This document shows, one piece after another, positions 8,740-18,480 of a stretch of DNA of 20,290 bases (positions are counted from its first letter, which is position 1; every line of letters starts with the position of its first letter). This stretch comes from Geosiphon pyriformis. Taxonomy: Eukaryota > Glomeromycota > Glomeromycetes > Archaeosporales > Geosiphonaceae. The position numbers and the translations under genes are program-made. The stretch is taken from the NCBI GenBank assembly GCA_016748015.1, contig JAAOMT010000172.1:9687-29976 (forward strand), in the 5' to 3' direction. The notes beneath the pieces are model-generated. The model had not been told where the DNA came from, did not search any database, and saw only the letters and a program-made list of their open reading frames with translations.

Positions 8740-10929
8740 CCTTCTCTTTTTTGTAATTTTTTTTAGTCTTTATATGTTATCTTTACTTTTTACTTTTTTT
8801 ATCTTTCTTAATTTATTTCATCATTATTCTTTATTTAAGTCTCGAAATTAGATTCTTAATTATTTGTTTGATCGCTTAATAAATACACAAAAAGTGACAT
8901 TTTCTGCATATATTTTCCCATTTGTTGCCAAAAAATCTATTTTTATTTCATATCTGTTGAACTAGATTAAAAATGTAATCTTCAATGAAAAATATTTATT
9001 CATCCTATTTTTCTTAAAAATAGAACTTATAATCAAAAGAAATTTTAATTAGTTTCCCCATAAGTCACTTCTCATATTATTTACCGATTCTATAAACAAT
9101 TAGGTAATGATTTAAAATTCTAAACCAACTTGAAAAAGCAATTTCAATGAGAATAATAAAGAATTTCATTTCTAATTTCGTTTTAGCCTAAAAAAAGTTT
9201 GTTTTATAATAAGTAGTTTAAAAATTATAGATATGATGCAGCTGTCATTTTATGAGATAGATAAGCATAAATCTTAAAGTCTGTATTCACAACCTATTTT
9301 ATTTACTTTAACAAAAACCAATAACATCATATGCAATAATCTTAATATCTTATATACATCGAATAAGCCATTAACTTCTTCCAAGAAAGAAAAAAGGGCC
9401 AAGAGAATCAGTGCAAGCTAAAAATTGTATGATTATAGTTGGGAAAAGCATGATTGTTTTATATAGTAAGTTAGAATTTTGTAATTTCTCCTATATGAAT
9501 CTGCCAAGTTTTTTTTTAAATCACTAATTCTAAGATTCTTTTCCAACCCTTTTATCAGAAGAATAATCTACAAGTCCAATCCTATTCGTACTTGACCTCA
9601 ATAAAACTAAAACGAATATGGCCCCTATTACAATTTCTTTCCTTAGAAAACCCAACTTCCTAAAACTCATTTTCTTGAGATGGGAACAAAAAAAGCAAAG
9701 GAACAGCAAAAAGTCATCATACAAGGCAGCACCAAAATCACAGCCTAATCTGGTAGCTTTTTGATTAGGTTTAATTTTAAAGTAAAAATAAAATATGATC
9801 TCATGGTTGATTTGATTTGTAAAAAATGCCTAATGGATTTTTAAAAACAATTTCACATTGAATGTTTAATACATATAAATATATTAAGCATATAATGGAA
9901 ATTAAGGATAAATATCAAATTGATTTTGGTAATTGTCAGAAAATATTAATTTATTTATTGAAAAAATATTTGATTAATCAATGATAAATTAATTTATTTC
10001 TGAATATAGAGATAATATAAAAAAATTATTTTTAATTAAAAGCATTATATTTTTATTCTTTTTTAATATCTTATGCATATTTAGTTAAAAAACTAATTTA
10101 TCTCGCAATTATCGAAAGCTGTATTAACAAGTGATTCATCAACTTTGATTCTAAATTAAAAAAGTTTGCTATGGTGATGATTGGATACTTAATTTTCTAA
10201 TTGATGGCTTTGTATATACGGGGGTACTTTACATGAGCATGAAGTAATTCTTGAATTTTCCTATTGTTTATTGAAAAAAATACTTCAAAAGCCAGACATC
10301 CGTTATAATTTTTTTTCAGGATATCAATCCAAGAAGTTTTTTCACATTATTGTATATCCAGAATTTGATTGGAATATGAAAAACGTTATAAAGAATCATA
10401 ACTTAATAATAATACAAAATGACTCGAATTTAAACAAACAATTTTTCTTCTTTTATAATAAACTTTTGTTTTCCTTTAACTTTGTGGTAAAATATTTTAA
10501 AATAACGCTTAGAAATATATTTAATAATTATGTATTTTATATATATTTGAAAGTGCTACTAATATTGAAATTATTAATCCCAAGATAATTTTTATTTAAA
10601 ATTGAAAAGGGTTAACCTAAATTATTGTATATTTTATGATAGCAAGGCAATAAAAATATATTAAGGTTTCTCTAATTTGGTTTTTTACAGATTTTTCTCA
10701 AGATTGGAATAAAAGTTTTAGGGAATACATAAAAATTAAACAAAAAACTGTTTGTTAGAAATAAAGTTTATTATTATTTGAAATCAATTTTGATTGCTGA
10801 CATAAATACTCATTTCAGTTTTTTGGACTGAATAACCAATAATTTTTTATAAAATATTTTCAAGTTGGAAACTTTTAACTTAAATATGAAATCGCTTTTA
10901 ACAATAAAAAATAAAGTTGAAATATTACT

Positions 10930-12030
10930 CTACCTGATATCGGTGGCAAAGAGTAGAGTAAATAAAGCATTACACTTTGAATAATAAAATATAGTATTTG
11001 GTTGTTGATAAGTTCTGTTATTATAATAATGAATCCTGTCAGTTCACTATTAAAAAATTGGTATATCTAGAAAAATAATACTGAATATAATAATTAATTA
11101 TGTTAGTACTTTCAAAATTGAAAATTAATTACTTTGGTATATAGATGTGAAAATTCTATATTTTTTCCATTTTTTAGAGTAAATTTAGTGTCGACTATTA
11201 CATTAACTAAAATTGTCATAATAGAAACAACTGCAAAACTAATTTTCTAAATTAATTATTCATTTAATCTTAAAATTTAAAACTAACTGCTACAATAGAG
11301 CCACTTAAAACTGCTAATATTACTACAATAATAATAAACAACAATTTATGATACCTAGTGTCTGAATAAAAAAATTGATTAAATTCACGAAAGGCAAGCA
11401 TGTGTTCCAATTCAATCTTAGTTTTTTTTAAAAAAATATGATAAAATCTTAATATATACTATAACTTTGCTCTTTTCTAATGTAGTAGCCCAGTTGGTAA
11501 GACCCAAAGCCTCCATTAGTTGTAGCAAAAGGTACGAAAAAACTGATTTTCATGTTTCCTTTTAACTCATTAAGATAGGTTCTAAATGAAAATTGAATAT
11601 AAATAAATAAAGTTATTGAGATCTATATACTAACTTAAATATTATTAAAAATATTCCTCTTATTTCTATAACATCATTTAGAGATTTATTTATAATAATA
11701 ATATTTTACCAAAAGATAACTAGAATTAAGAGGATAAACGGAAGTTATTTCCATAATTTTTATCTTTGTTTAAAAAACTGTGTATTTAAGTGTAAATTTA
11801 AGAAAGTCTTCATTACTATAACATTCAAGTATAATTATTCCATCTTGCTGCATCACGGATATTTTATAAAAATCTATCAACTTCTTTTAAATCAATTGAG
11901 TATACCATTTGATATATTGATTGTGATGATTAATTCTTAATAATGGAAATAAATTAACCTAAAAACGTCGAAATAATGAAGAGATCATGATTAAAATAAA
12001 AGATTAAAAAATCTACAAAAAAGTGTTCTC
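10930..12030 (-). pseudogene. Decayed copy of the membrane-protein gene (right arm)
   Basis: Read on the minus strand, similarity to the intact gene at 4665-8057 begins at its signal peptide (about 12030), where ATTTCGACGTTTTTAGG matches ATTTGGATGTTTTTAAC. It passes through exon 1 pieces, exon 2, the CATTTAG acceptor and the ATTxGGFG piece of exon 3 (about 11500-11580), then the single-helix piece (about 11275-11360) and exons 8 and 9. It runs further than the left copy: 10930-11020 keeps a frame-damaged version of the exon 9 segment that reads ALFTILSAADI in the intact gene. It lacks most of exon 3 and the distal ectodomain and contains several stops. It also retains about 44 bases of exon 1 lost from the left arm, so it is the more complete descendant. 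Confidence 0.8.
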
Positions 12031-12276
12031 CCTAATTTTACAATTTTTTAAGTTTATAGATTATTTTAAATTCAAACAAAATTTCTGGTATACAAAAAAA
12101 TCAATCATTATTAATATTTTTATATTTTTAATTGGTAAAAAAATGTTACTTTTTGTTGTTGCGAATTAAATAAATCGTATTCTTGAAGCCCGACCCTAAG
12201 TTTTAATCTTGAGTTTCAGTATCATAAAGTAACTTAATTTATCAAATATTAGCCCATCTTTTGAATTAGCTTAAAT
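11021..12276 (-). repeat. Right arm of the large inverted repeat
   Basis: Inverted partner of 2506-3741. The outer limit is where similarity fails beyond AAAAGATGGGCTAATATT on the complementary strand (about 12276). The inner limit follows the shared GACAGGATTCATT (about 11021). By eye the arms differ by only a few percent over their best parts, far less than either differs from the intact gene lying between them. Confidence 0.9.
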
Positions 12277-13939
12277 GTAACATATTAACTTGATCTGAAT
12301 AGCTAGATGGCTAATTAATTTTTTATTAATATTTTAAGTTTTTTTTATTCTTATTTCTTGTCTGCTGCATTATTTGAAACATAAAATCAATTTCCCAAAT
12401 TTTGAAACCTATCAAAATCAACTTTTTCTAAAATCAAAAATCAATTATGAATAGAGCATATATTTTAAAGAAAAGGATAATTTTTGCAAATGGTTCTTTT
12501 TTATTTGGGATTTGAAAAATTTTTCAACAGCCAGAAGTTGATTATATTTTTAAATTATGAAGCAGATTTAATCCTGAATTTGAATAAATGAAAGGAAAAT
12601 TGAACATTCTAAACTGCAAAAAATAGTTGTATCGACAATGATAAATAGTAATAAAAAAAATTGCATTATTATTTAATTAATAAAAAAATATTTTTTGAAT
12701 AAAAGATTTGATAAGCTTTTAAACTTTTTGCTTATACATTCATAGCATATATTTTTTAATTCAAATTCAAAATTTTTAAGATCCTCTTGTTACAGTAAAT
12801 AAAGCCATTTGACATTTCGCATGAATTAATGGCTTATTACTTTCTGTATCTTACCACAATTGAAATATTGGTGACAATTAAGTTAATAATCATTTATTAG
12901 TCAATTTAGTATACGGTTATTATAAACTTATTTTTCATTATTCATTCTAGAAATTTTTTTGGGTGGGATTTTTATTGCTAATCAAAAATCTCAAATGAAA
13001 CAGTCAAAAGATGAAAATTTATGATAAAATTTTGGAATAACAAAAATTAGCCAGAGATTGTCAAAAATCCGTCTGAGAGTTAAGTTCATAGTTGATAGAT
13101 AGAGTTTTTGAAATTTATATAATGTAAATATCATTAAAAATATATTTTGCTAAATTTTTAATTTCATTTAGTCATTCATTTATTTATTACCTTTATAACG
13201 AACTTTTAAAACAAATAAAAATTTAATAAATTTGGACTGAAAATTAAGATTTAGAATTTTCTAATTTGAATCATAAATAAAAAATCTATTATAAAAGGGT
13301 TGGCTAGATTATCAACAAAAATACTTATAGAATGTTACTATTCGATCTTTTGACTTGATGGTTCCGATTTTTTTACTTGCCACTTTTCATCATTTGTTTA
13401 CTTCAGATTTTAATTTCCTTAAAGCTCAGTGTTTTTATACACATATTTCTTTGAAAAATGAATTTTAATTTGAAAGTATTAACAAGATTTCATCTATTCA
13501 GAGTTTTTATGCTAATTTCCATGGTAATTTCGATAAGTTATAACTATTTATCTAAGTTAATAATTTCCTGTGGTGTCAAGATGAGATCGATCTTTGCACA
13601 TTGCTTTGTCAGAAATTCAGCAAGATTCCCATGGCATTTGATTGTGTTTTCGAGAGTTTTACATAAGATAAGCTCTTATTTAGAAGATGTTCTTATTAGC
13701 TGTTAAAAGGATTTTGGTATATAATATAAAAATAACAGTTAACCTGATAATAGACAAACAAATAACTAAATAAATAAATGATAAAATCCTGTTTTTTACT
13801 AATTCGCAAATCTTCTGAACGAAAATCATTGGTTATAATGGTAATTTGCTGATTATCTCGGAACATAGTAAATTGCTGGTAAAAAAATTTAAATCAGATA
13901 ATAAACTATGAACCCAACCTAGGTGTTTTGAAGAGAATA
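12277..13939. other. AT-rich intergenic region upstream of the lipase-like gene
   Basis: Mostly low-complexity A/T runs with no homology I can recognise. It contains one small ATG-initiated open frame (13458-13706, listed separately). The last 200 bases before 13940 should hold the lipase promoter and any leader; I see no convincing core element. Confidence 0.5.
13458..13706 (+). CDS. Small hypothetical ORF (82 aa) with a hydrophobic N-terminus
   Basis: This is an ATG-to-TAA frame that I do not recognise. Residues about 14-28 (FRVFMLISMVISISY) are hydrophobic enough for a signal peptide or anchor. The rest is basic, with three cysteines (ISCG, AHCF and a C-terminal Cys). Base composition here is slightly less AT-rich than the surroundings, and the frame is longer than its neighbours. 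It lies 230 bases upstream of the lipase-like gene on the same strand, so it might also be a leader exon or part of the promoter. Weak support. Confidence 0.2.
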   Translation: MNFNLKVLTRFHLFRVFMLISMVISISYNYLSKLIISCGVKMRSIFAHCFVRNSARFPWHLIVFSRVLHKISSYLEDVLISC

Positions 13940-15403
13940 ATGAATTCTTTCAAAGTTTTTGCGATAAAAAGCTTCATGATATTATGGAGAAAAAAAATTA
14001 TCTTTTTAATACTTATATACTTTGCATTTTACTTTTGGTCACATGAAAATTCTAAAAGCTTGATAGTTTCTCATCAAGCTCTAAAAATTCAAAATTTCTA
14101 CAAAAAGGATGGAAATCTCACTTTTCCCATCGTGGTTAATCGTAAAAACCAAAATAAAGTTTCTTTCCAATTCAATCGAATCACAAAACGATCTCAATCG
14201 CTTCCTAAAACTTTAATAAATTATAAAAAAAGTTTATTACCGCTTTATAAAGAGTTGGCACACCTTGCAAGTGATTCTTATTGCAATTTAAAAAGTGGGC
14301 CCATAAATGGTTTGATCTTTTCAGAATAAAACAATTGATTTAGATCCACTTCATATTAAATATTATTTTTTACTATTTATCTTAAATTTTTACTTTTTAG
14401 TCAAATTCGGATTTGTTACTAATAAAGAACATCATCTGATTTTTGTTGTGTACTTTGGAGGACCAGTAATTATTTCTCATTTTCTGAAATAGCATGTCAA
14501 AATGAAATTCACTAAATAAGAATTTCTTGATTTTATTCTTAGAAAATAAAAAAGATTTCCTGGCGCACTGAAATTGATAGACAAATTTTATTTCAAGTGA
14601 AAGGCTTCCCAACATTTGACGATGATGCCCGGGTTAATAAACTATCCTTGGAAATTGTTGAATCCATGTTTCCCAGAATTTTAGGAACTATACGGGAATT
14701 TTTAAATACAAATTCCAAGATAAAGCACATTTTTTTCGTTGGGCATGCTATTGGTGGAGGTTCGAGAAACTAGGATTTTTTTTTTTAGTTTTCATAGTAA
14801 AAATTTGAAATACTTTTATATTTCTGAAATACCTAGGATACGCCTCAATCGCTGGTGTTCGATGGGCTATCCAGAGATATGATATTACTGCTTCGAATTT
14901 ATGGCCTGAAATAGATATGGGTAATATTGGACAACATGTTGTCACATTTGGAGCTCCCAGAATTGGAAATAGCCGATTCAGTAAATTTGCAAATAGCGTA
15001 ATTTCACATCATCGCATAACCCATGGAAATGACCATGTCCCACACTCTCCTTTAGATCCATTAAAGTGGTATCATTTTGGGTTTGAAATCTGGATTGAGC
15101 CATTAGAAAATTGCAATTGTCCCGATGATGATGTTAATTTTGAATCATATTCATATTGGGATTGTAATAATCAATTATTTGAAGAGGAACAAAGACAAAT
15201 ATGGCTTGAATATTGGACTAGTGAGAATATGGTAAGTTTTATTTAAATAAAATCTTTTAGACCGATGAAATTTGAAGAAATCTTTTCTTTAGGAGTGTAA
15301 TGGAGGACAATCAATCATCAACGTTCCAGATGATTTGTTCCATGACGGGCCTTATTTCGATGTTAGAATGGGTGATTGTAGTCAATTTTTGAAAAGAAAG
15401 TAA
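13940..15403 (+). CDS. Class 3 lipase-like protein, probable pseudoenzyme (catalytic Ser replaced by Ala)
   Basis: Five exons: 13940-14309, 14401-14465, 14543-14759, 14837-15231, 15293-15403. They sum to 1158 bases, exactly 386 codons with the TAA, with GT-AG junctions and matching phases. The start is the first ATG (MNSFKVF); a TTG four codons upstream is not preferred. Residues about 20-36 are a hydrophobic signal or anchor. Lipase_3 landmarks follow in order: LASDSYC (about 110), HHLIFVVYFGGP (usually FRG), the nucleophile elbow VGHAIGGGYASIAG with Ala214 in place of Ser, VTFGAPRIGN, HRITHGNDHVPH with Asp283, HFGFEIWIEPL, and FHDGPYFDVRMGDC with probable catalytic His366. Active members cleave ester bonds of acylglycerols. 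With the nucleophile missing, a non-catalytic role or early decay is more likely. The cysteine-rich segment usual between SYC and the FRG strand seems shortened. Donors of introns 1 and 3 (GTTTGA, GTTCGA) are weak. Confidence 0.85.
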
Positions 15404-17339
15404 AAATATGGACTATATTTTCAGAAGGGTGACACAAAATTAAGAAGATTTTTTCCAGATTAAAAATGACAACGATTATTTTTCCCCGTTAAACATAATA
15501 AAAGTAACTCTTTTTATTGAAAAACAAACCCTTTCTTTTATAATTCCTTCAACACGTTTTGGATTGAATAAATAAATTTAAAAATTGTTTCTAATGGAAT
15601 AAGATTCCAAACAGTAAAAACTTCTCTTCTAAGTCAGTTTCTGTTTATGGCTTTCAGTTTTGGTGAGTCCAATTTTTAACTTGTCTTCACATATTTACTA
15701 TTGGATTAAAGATCTGGCGCTATTGGAGTTTTATTTCTCTGAAATATTGCTTCTTTGGCTTTACCAATCATACATGAGGTGTTACATCTATATTATGAAA
15801 TTTTCTATAAGAATCGGTGCTTATAAAGAATTCGTCTGTCAAAGAATTGGTTGCTAATCCTCTTGGTTCCAATGCTTATAGATTTAACCATTTAATTCGG
15901 TTTACCTCATAATCCTTTGTTTTTTATGCATCTATCATAATATATGTATTTAAAAAATTTATTCAATTAAAAATTGTCAAAAATTTGAAAATTCATGCCA
16001 AGTTACATTCACAAATTAAAACAACTCTAATTTTACTCTAATCGAATGCAAAAATTTGAAATTAAATGCGTTAAAAACGCAAATTTTGGGAAAAACTTTT
16101 TATTCTAAATTTTATTTATTAAATATAATCAGCTTAAAATTAATAAAAGCTATTTGTAATTTTAAATATCTAATTCAAAAATCTTTCTTTTTTTATAATG
16201 TCACTTATTTTATTGTTTTTACTTATTAATTCCGAATTTAAATTAAATCAAAGATTTATTTTTTGATTAACTAATAAATCAAAATCAATTTTATTTGAAA
16301 ATTTTGTCTTTGATATACAATTTTTAAATATTTTTTTAAAAGTATTTATAGAAAATATACAGATATATTTTAAATCACGTTTTTTTTGTGCATAAATTAA
16401 TCGAGGTATTTATTGATTTTATACAAACAATACTATTTGATTGTGCTTCTATTTGCAGCAGTTAATATCGCAATTCCAGCTGTGTCAACTTTGGAATCAT
16501 ATGGAATGATATTTTCTTGCGTAAAATATTTTCCATTAAGTCCTTGTCAGAATTATGTGAAAACGTTTTTCATGAAAAAGAATTTTTTTGATATTTTAAG
16601 TTTTATAACTAGACATGTTTCTTATGATGTGTTTTAGTTATTGCAGATTTATATTGGAATGTAAGATTACAATATATTGTATGTTCAAAAAAAATTTCTA
16701 TACAAAAGTGCACAGATATGATAACATAGAGCCATCGATTATTAACAAAAATAACGTGGTCGCATAATTTTAGCCGTCCCCTGTGGAAGGATAATAATTA
16801 AATTTTTATTATTATTCAAATAAGAGCTTTTTTCAATTTTATTAAGTAAATAAAAGACGCAATTAATTCAAAAAATTGATAGTCTAGATGTTTGATAGAT
16901 AAGCTAATAAAAGAATTTAGTATGAAGGGAGTTAGAAAAAGAAGATGAAATTTACGCTTTAAAAAACAGGGGTATTCGTTTAACGCAATAAAGGTCTGTT
17001 TCAAAAAAGGAAGGGGGAAACATCTATTGGACTCGGGTAATTTGCCTTAATGTTTGGAGGCGCTTTCGGCTATGAAATATGAACACCATGTTCTTTATGC
17101 TGTGGCCATTTACATTATTCAGTCTAGTGTATTAATTTTTGCATAAGAGATATGGGTCCCACGGTTTTAAGGGTGATGTGAATTTGATTTCCCATACTGA
17201 TTGTATTTAGCCATTTTAGGATAGCCGAGTCAAAAAAAAATGAGTCATGAGGATCTGCTTAATATTACGTTGGTCATGAGGATCCGCGTAATAATATAAA
17301 AAATTTCTAGAAAGTACTAAGGTTTCAAAAAATGACGCT
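15404..17339. other. AT-rich intergenic stretch downstream of the lipase-like gene
   Basis: No supportable gene. The first 150 bases are the 3' flank of the lipase-like gene. An open frame without an ATG start at 16413-16637 looks like a secretion signal followed by a short Cys-containing tail (see findings). From about 16750 the composition becomes more mixed, leading into the GC-richer block. Two direct copies of GTCATGAGGAT at 17244 and 17273 are noted separately. Confidence 0.45.
17244..17296. repeat. Short direct repeat, period 29
   Basis: GTCATGAGGATCTGCTTAAT and GTCATGAGGATCCGCGTAAT occur 29 bases apart, differing at a few positions. It lies at the entrance of the GC-richer block and may belong to it. 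Confidence 0.7.
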
Positions 17340-17454
17340 TTGTTTTTAATAGTTAACCCCACCCTTGTATTCTTGGATTCTTGTTTTCACGTTTTCGCGT
17401 GAAAAACAAACGTATAATTTTGATTTCAAAATCAACAACTTAGAGGCAGTAACA

Positions 17455-17463
17455 TATATAAAG
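17455..17463 (+). promoter_or_regulatory. TATA-like box
   Basis: TATATAAAG sits directly before a mixed-composition stretch in the GC-richer block. TATA-like sequences are frequent by chance in AT-rich DNA, so this is only suggestive of a promoter, such as one in an LTR. Confidence 0.2.
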
Positions 17464-17561
17464 AGGTGTTCCCTGCCTTCAAGCAAAATTTTATCCTATA
17501 TGGGATTGCTCTTAACTTTATCGACAACGAATTACTGGCGTCCACCAACTCACGAACCCAA

Positions 17562-17669
17562 CAGCTATAACCAGTACGACTAACGACTCACTATTCATTA
17601 CTCACAAATTCAAAGAACACTAAAAAAATCCAAGAGAGGTTCATTCTCGTCCCCAGTCGTACTGATAGC
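17562..17669. repeat. Inverted repeat around a 73-base loop
   Basis: CAGTACGACT (17572-17581) and AGTCGTACTG (17655-17664) are exact reverse complements. CTAT on the left side and ATAG on the right extend the pairing after a small offset. An RNA copy could fold as a stem-loop. Confidence 0.75.
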
Positions 17670-17874
17670 CACAGCAGGTCTCCAAGGTTAAAAGCCTCCA
17701 GTTGATAGAACAATCCAGGTAAGGGTGTTGACGTATCTCTTCTAGCTCTAAGTGTTGAGTGAGGGAGGGGGGCATCCTTTACCGGAAAAAATCCCAACCT
17801 TAACCGAAGAAACTCAACCAAGCGCGGGGTTTCCAACTCCTTTATATCGCCAAAAGTGGTGTTCTCTAACCACT

Positions 17875-18085
17875 GTGCATGCACCCATTCTGCTGAATGT
17901 CTGTTTTCACTTATGGTCTATGACATGAATTGTTATACCTTTGTGCATGTACCCATTCTGCCGAATGTCTGCTTCCACTTACGGTCAATGACATGAATTG
18001 TTATTTAACCTCTGTGCTTGCCGCATTCCAGCTAAATGTCTGTTTCCACTTATGGTTATTGATGTGCATCATGGGTTAAACTCTT
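17875..18085. repeat. Three imperfect tandem units of about 68-71 bp
   Basis: Units begin at 17875 (GTGCATGCACCC), 17943 (GTGCATGTACCC) and 18014 (GTGCTTGCCGCA). Each carries AATGTCTG, then CCACTTATGGT or a variant, then a TGACATGAATTG-like segment. The third unit is the most diverged. Confidence 0.85.
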
Positions 18086-18334
18086 CCTATCTACTATCTA
18101 GTGAATGGACTGAGCTTGGCAAAATCAGCGGGAAAAGAAGACCCTAATAAATTTGACACTAGTTTGACACCAATAATTGACGGATAACCATCACCCACCA
18201 ATAATTCGCAATTCAACATTCGAATAACCAATGAATACGGAATAGAAATTCATGAAAAATCGATCATCAAATAACTGAATTAAATTTTAGGATTAGGTGG
18301 TGAGGAATTGATAATTGTTAGTCTGTTATTTATG

Positions 18335-18460
18335 TCTTGCAAGAATAAAAAGTGGGAGGGGGGTAGTTTAAGATTTCTTACAAGAATGAAAAGCGGGAGG
18401 GGGTAGTTTTAGTTTAAGATTTCTTACAAGAGTGAAGAGCGGGAGGAGGTAGCAGCATTT
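18335..18460. repeat. Three G-rich tandem units of 41-46 bp
   Basis: Units start at 18335, 18376 and 18422. Each reads TCTTxCAAGA, then GAAxAGxGGGAGG, then a GGTAG tail. Adjacent G runs separated by a single A give each unit partial G-quadruplex character. Confidence 0.85.
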
Positions 18461-18480
18461 GTCAATTATCTTTTCTATAT

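Larger units (their letters stand above)
8058..10929. other. Long AT-rich spacer upstream of the membrane-protein gene
   Basis: This must include the promoter of the minus-strand gene starting at 8057. A pyrimidine-rich tract with repeated CCTTTC motifs at 8268-8313 lies about 215 bases upstream of the ATG and is a candidate promoter-associated tract. Other contents are a TAA microsatellite at about 8586-8612 and a perfect 17-bp tandem duplication at 8706-8739. Two open frames are discussed under findings and rejected items: 10203-10588 (plus) and 9530 to about 9800 (minus). I see no recognisable gene. Confidence 0.5.
17340..18480. mobile_element. GC-richer block with nested repeats, possible decayed mobile element (solo LTR-like)
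   Basis: By eye this block is much richer in G and C than anything else in the window. It holds a TATA-like box (17455-17463), an inverted repeat (17562-17669), a three-unit tandem array of about 70 bases (17875-18085) and a three-unit G-rich tandem array of 41-46 bases (18335-18460). A 97-codon frame on the minus strand (17884-17591) lacks an ATG and matches nothing I recognise. No reverse transcriptase, integrase or transposase motif is present, so the class cannot be named. A solo LTR, a non-autonomous DNA element or foreign DNA would all fit. Confidence 0.35.

Noticed and set aside
8572-8766. ATG-initiated frame with an Asn run
   Set aside because: Composed of the TAA microsatellite, A/T-rich codons and the 17-bp tandem duplication; no protein-like features.
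9530-9800. Minus-strand frame with LGCDFGAALYDDF and a hydrophobic stretch
   Set aside because: No ATG in a sensible place, no recognised family and no neighbouring exons; kept only as a remark.
14760-14772. GGTTCGAGAAACT resembling a tRNA B box
   Set aside because: It is the donor side of lipase intron 3; there is no A box or acceptor stem at proper spacing.
14397-14945. Minus-strand frames over the lipase-like gene
   Set aside because: Antisense to exons 2-4, which carry clear lipase landmarks.
15660-15857. Plus-strand frame of 65 codons
   Set aside because: TTG start, low-complexity hydrophobic content, no landmark.
16816-17004. Minus-strand frame of 62 codons
   Set aside because: No ATG start and random-looking Leu/Ile/Phe composition.
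17591-17884. Minus-strand frame of 97 codons in the GC-richer block
   Set aside because: No ATG, overlaps the inverted repeat and the tandem array; open frames of this length are expected where AT-rich stops are scarce.
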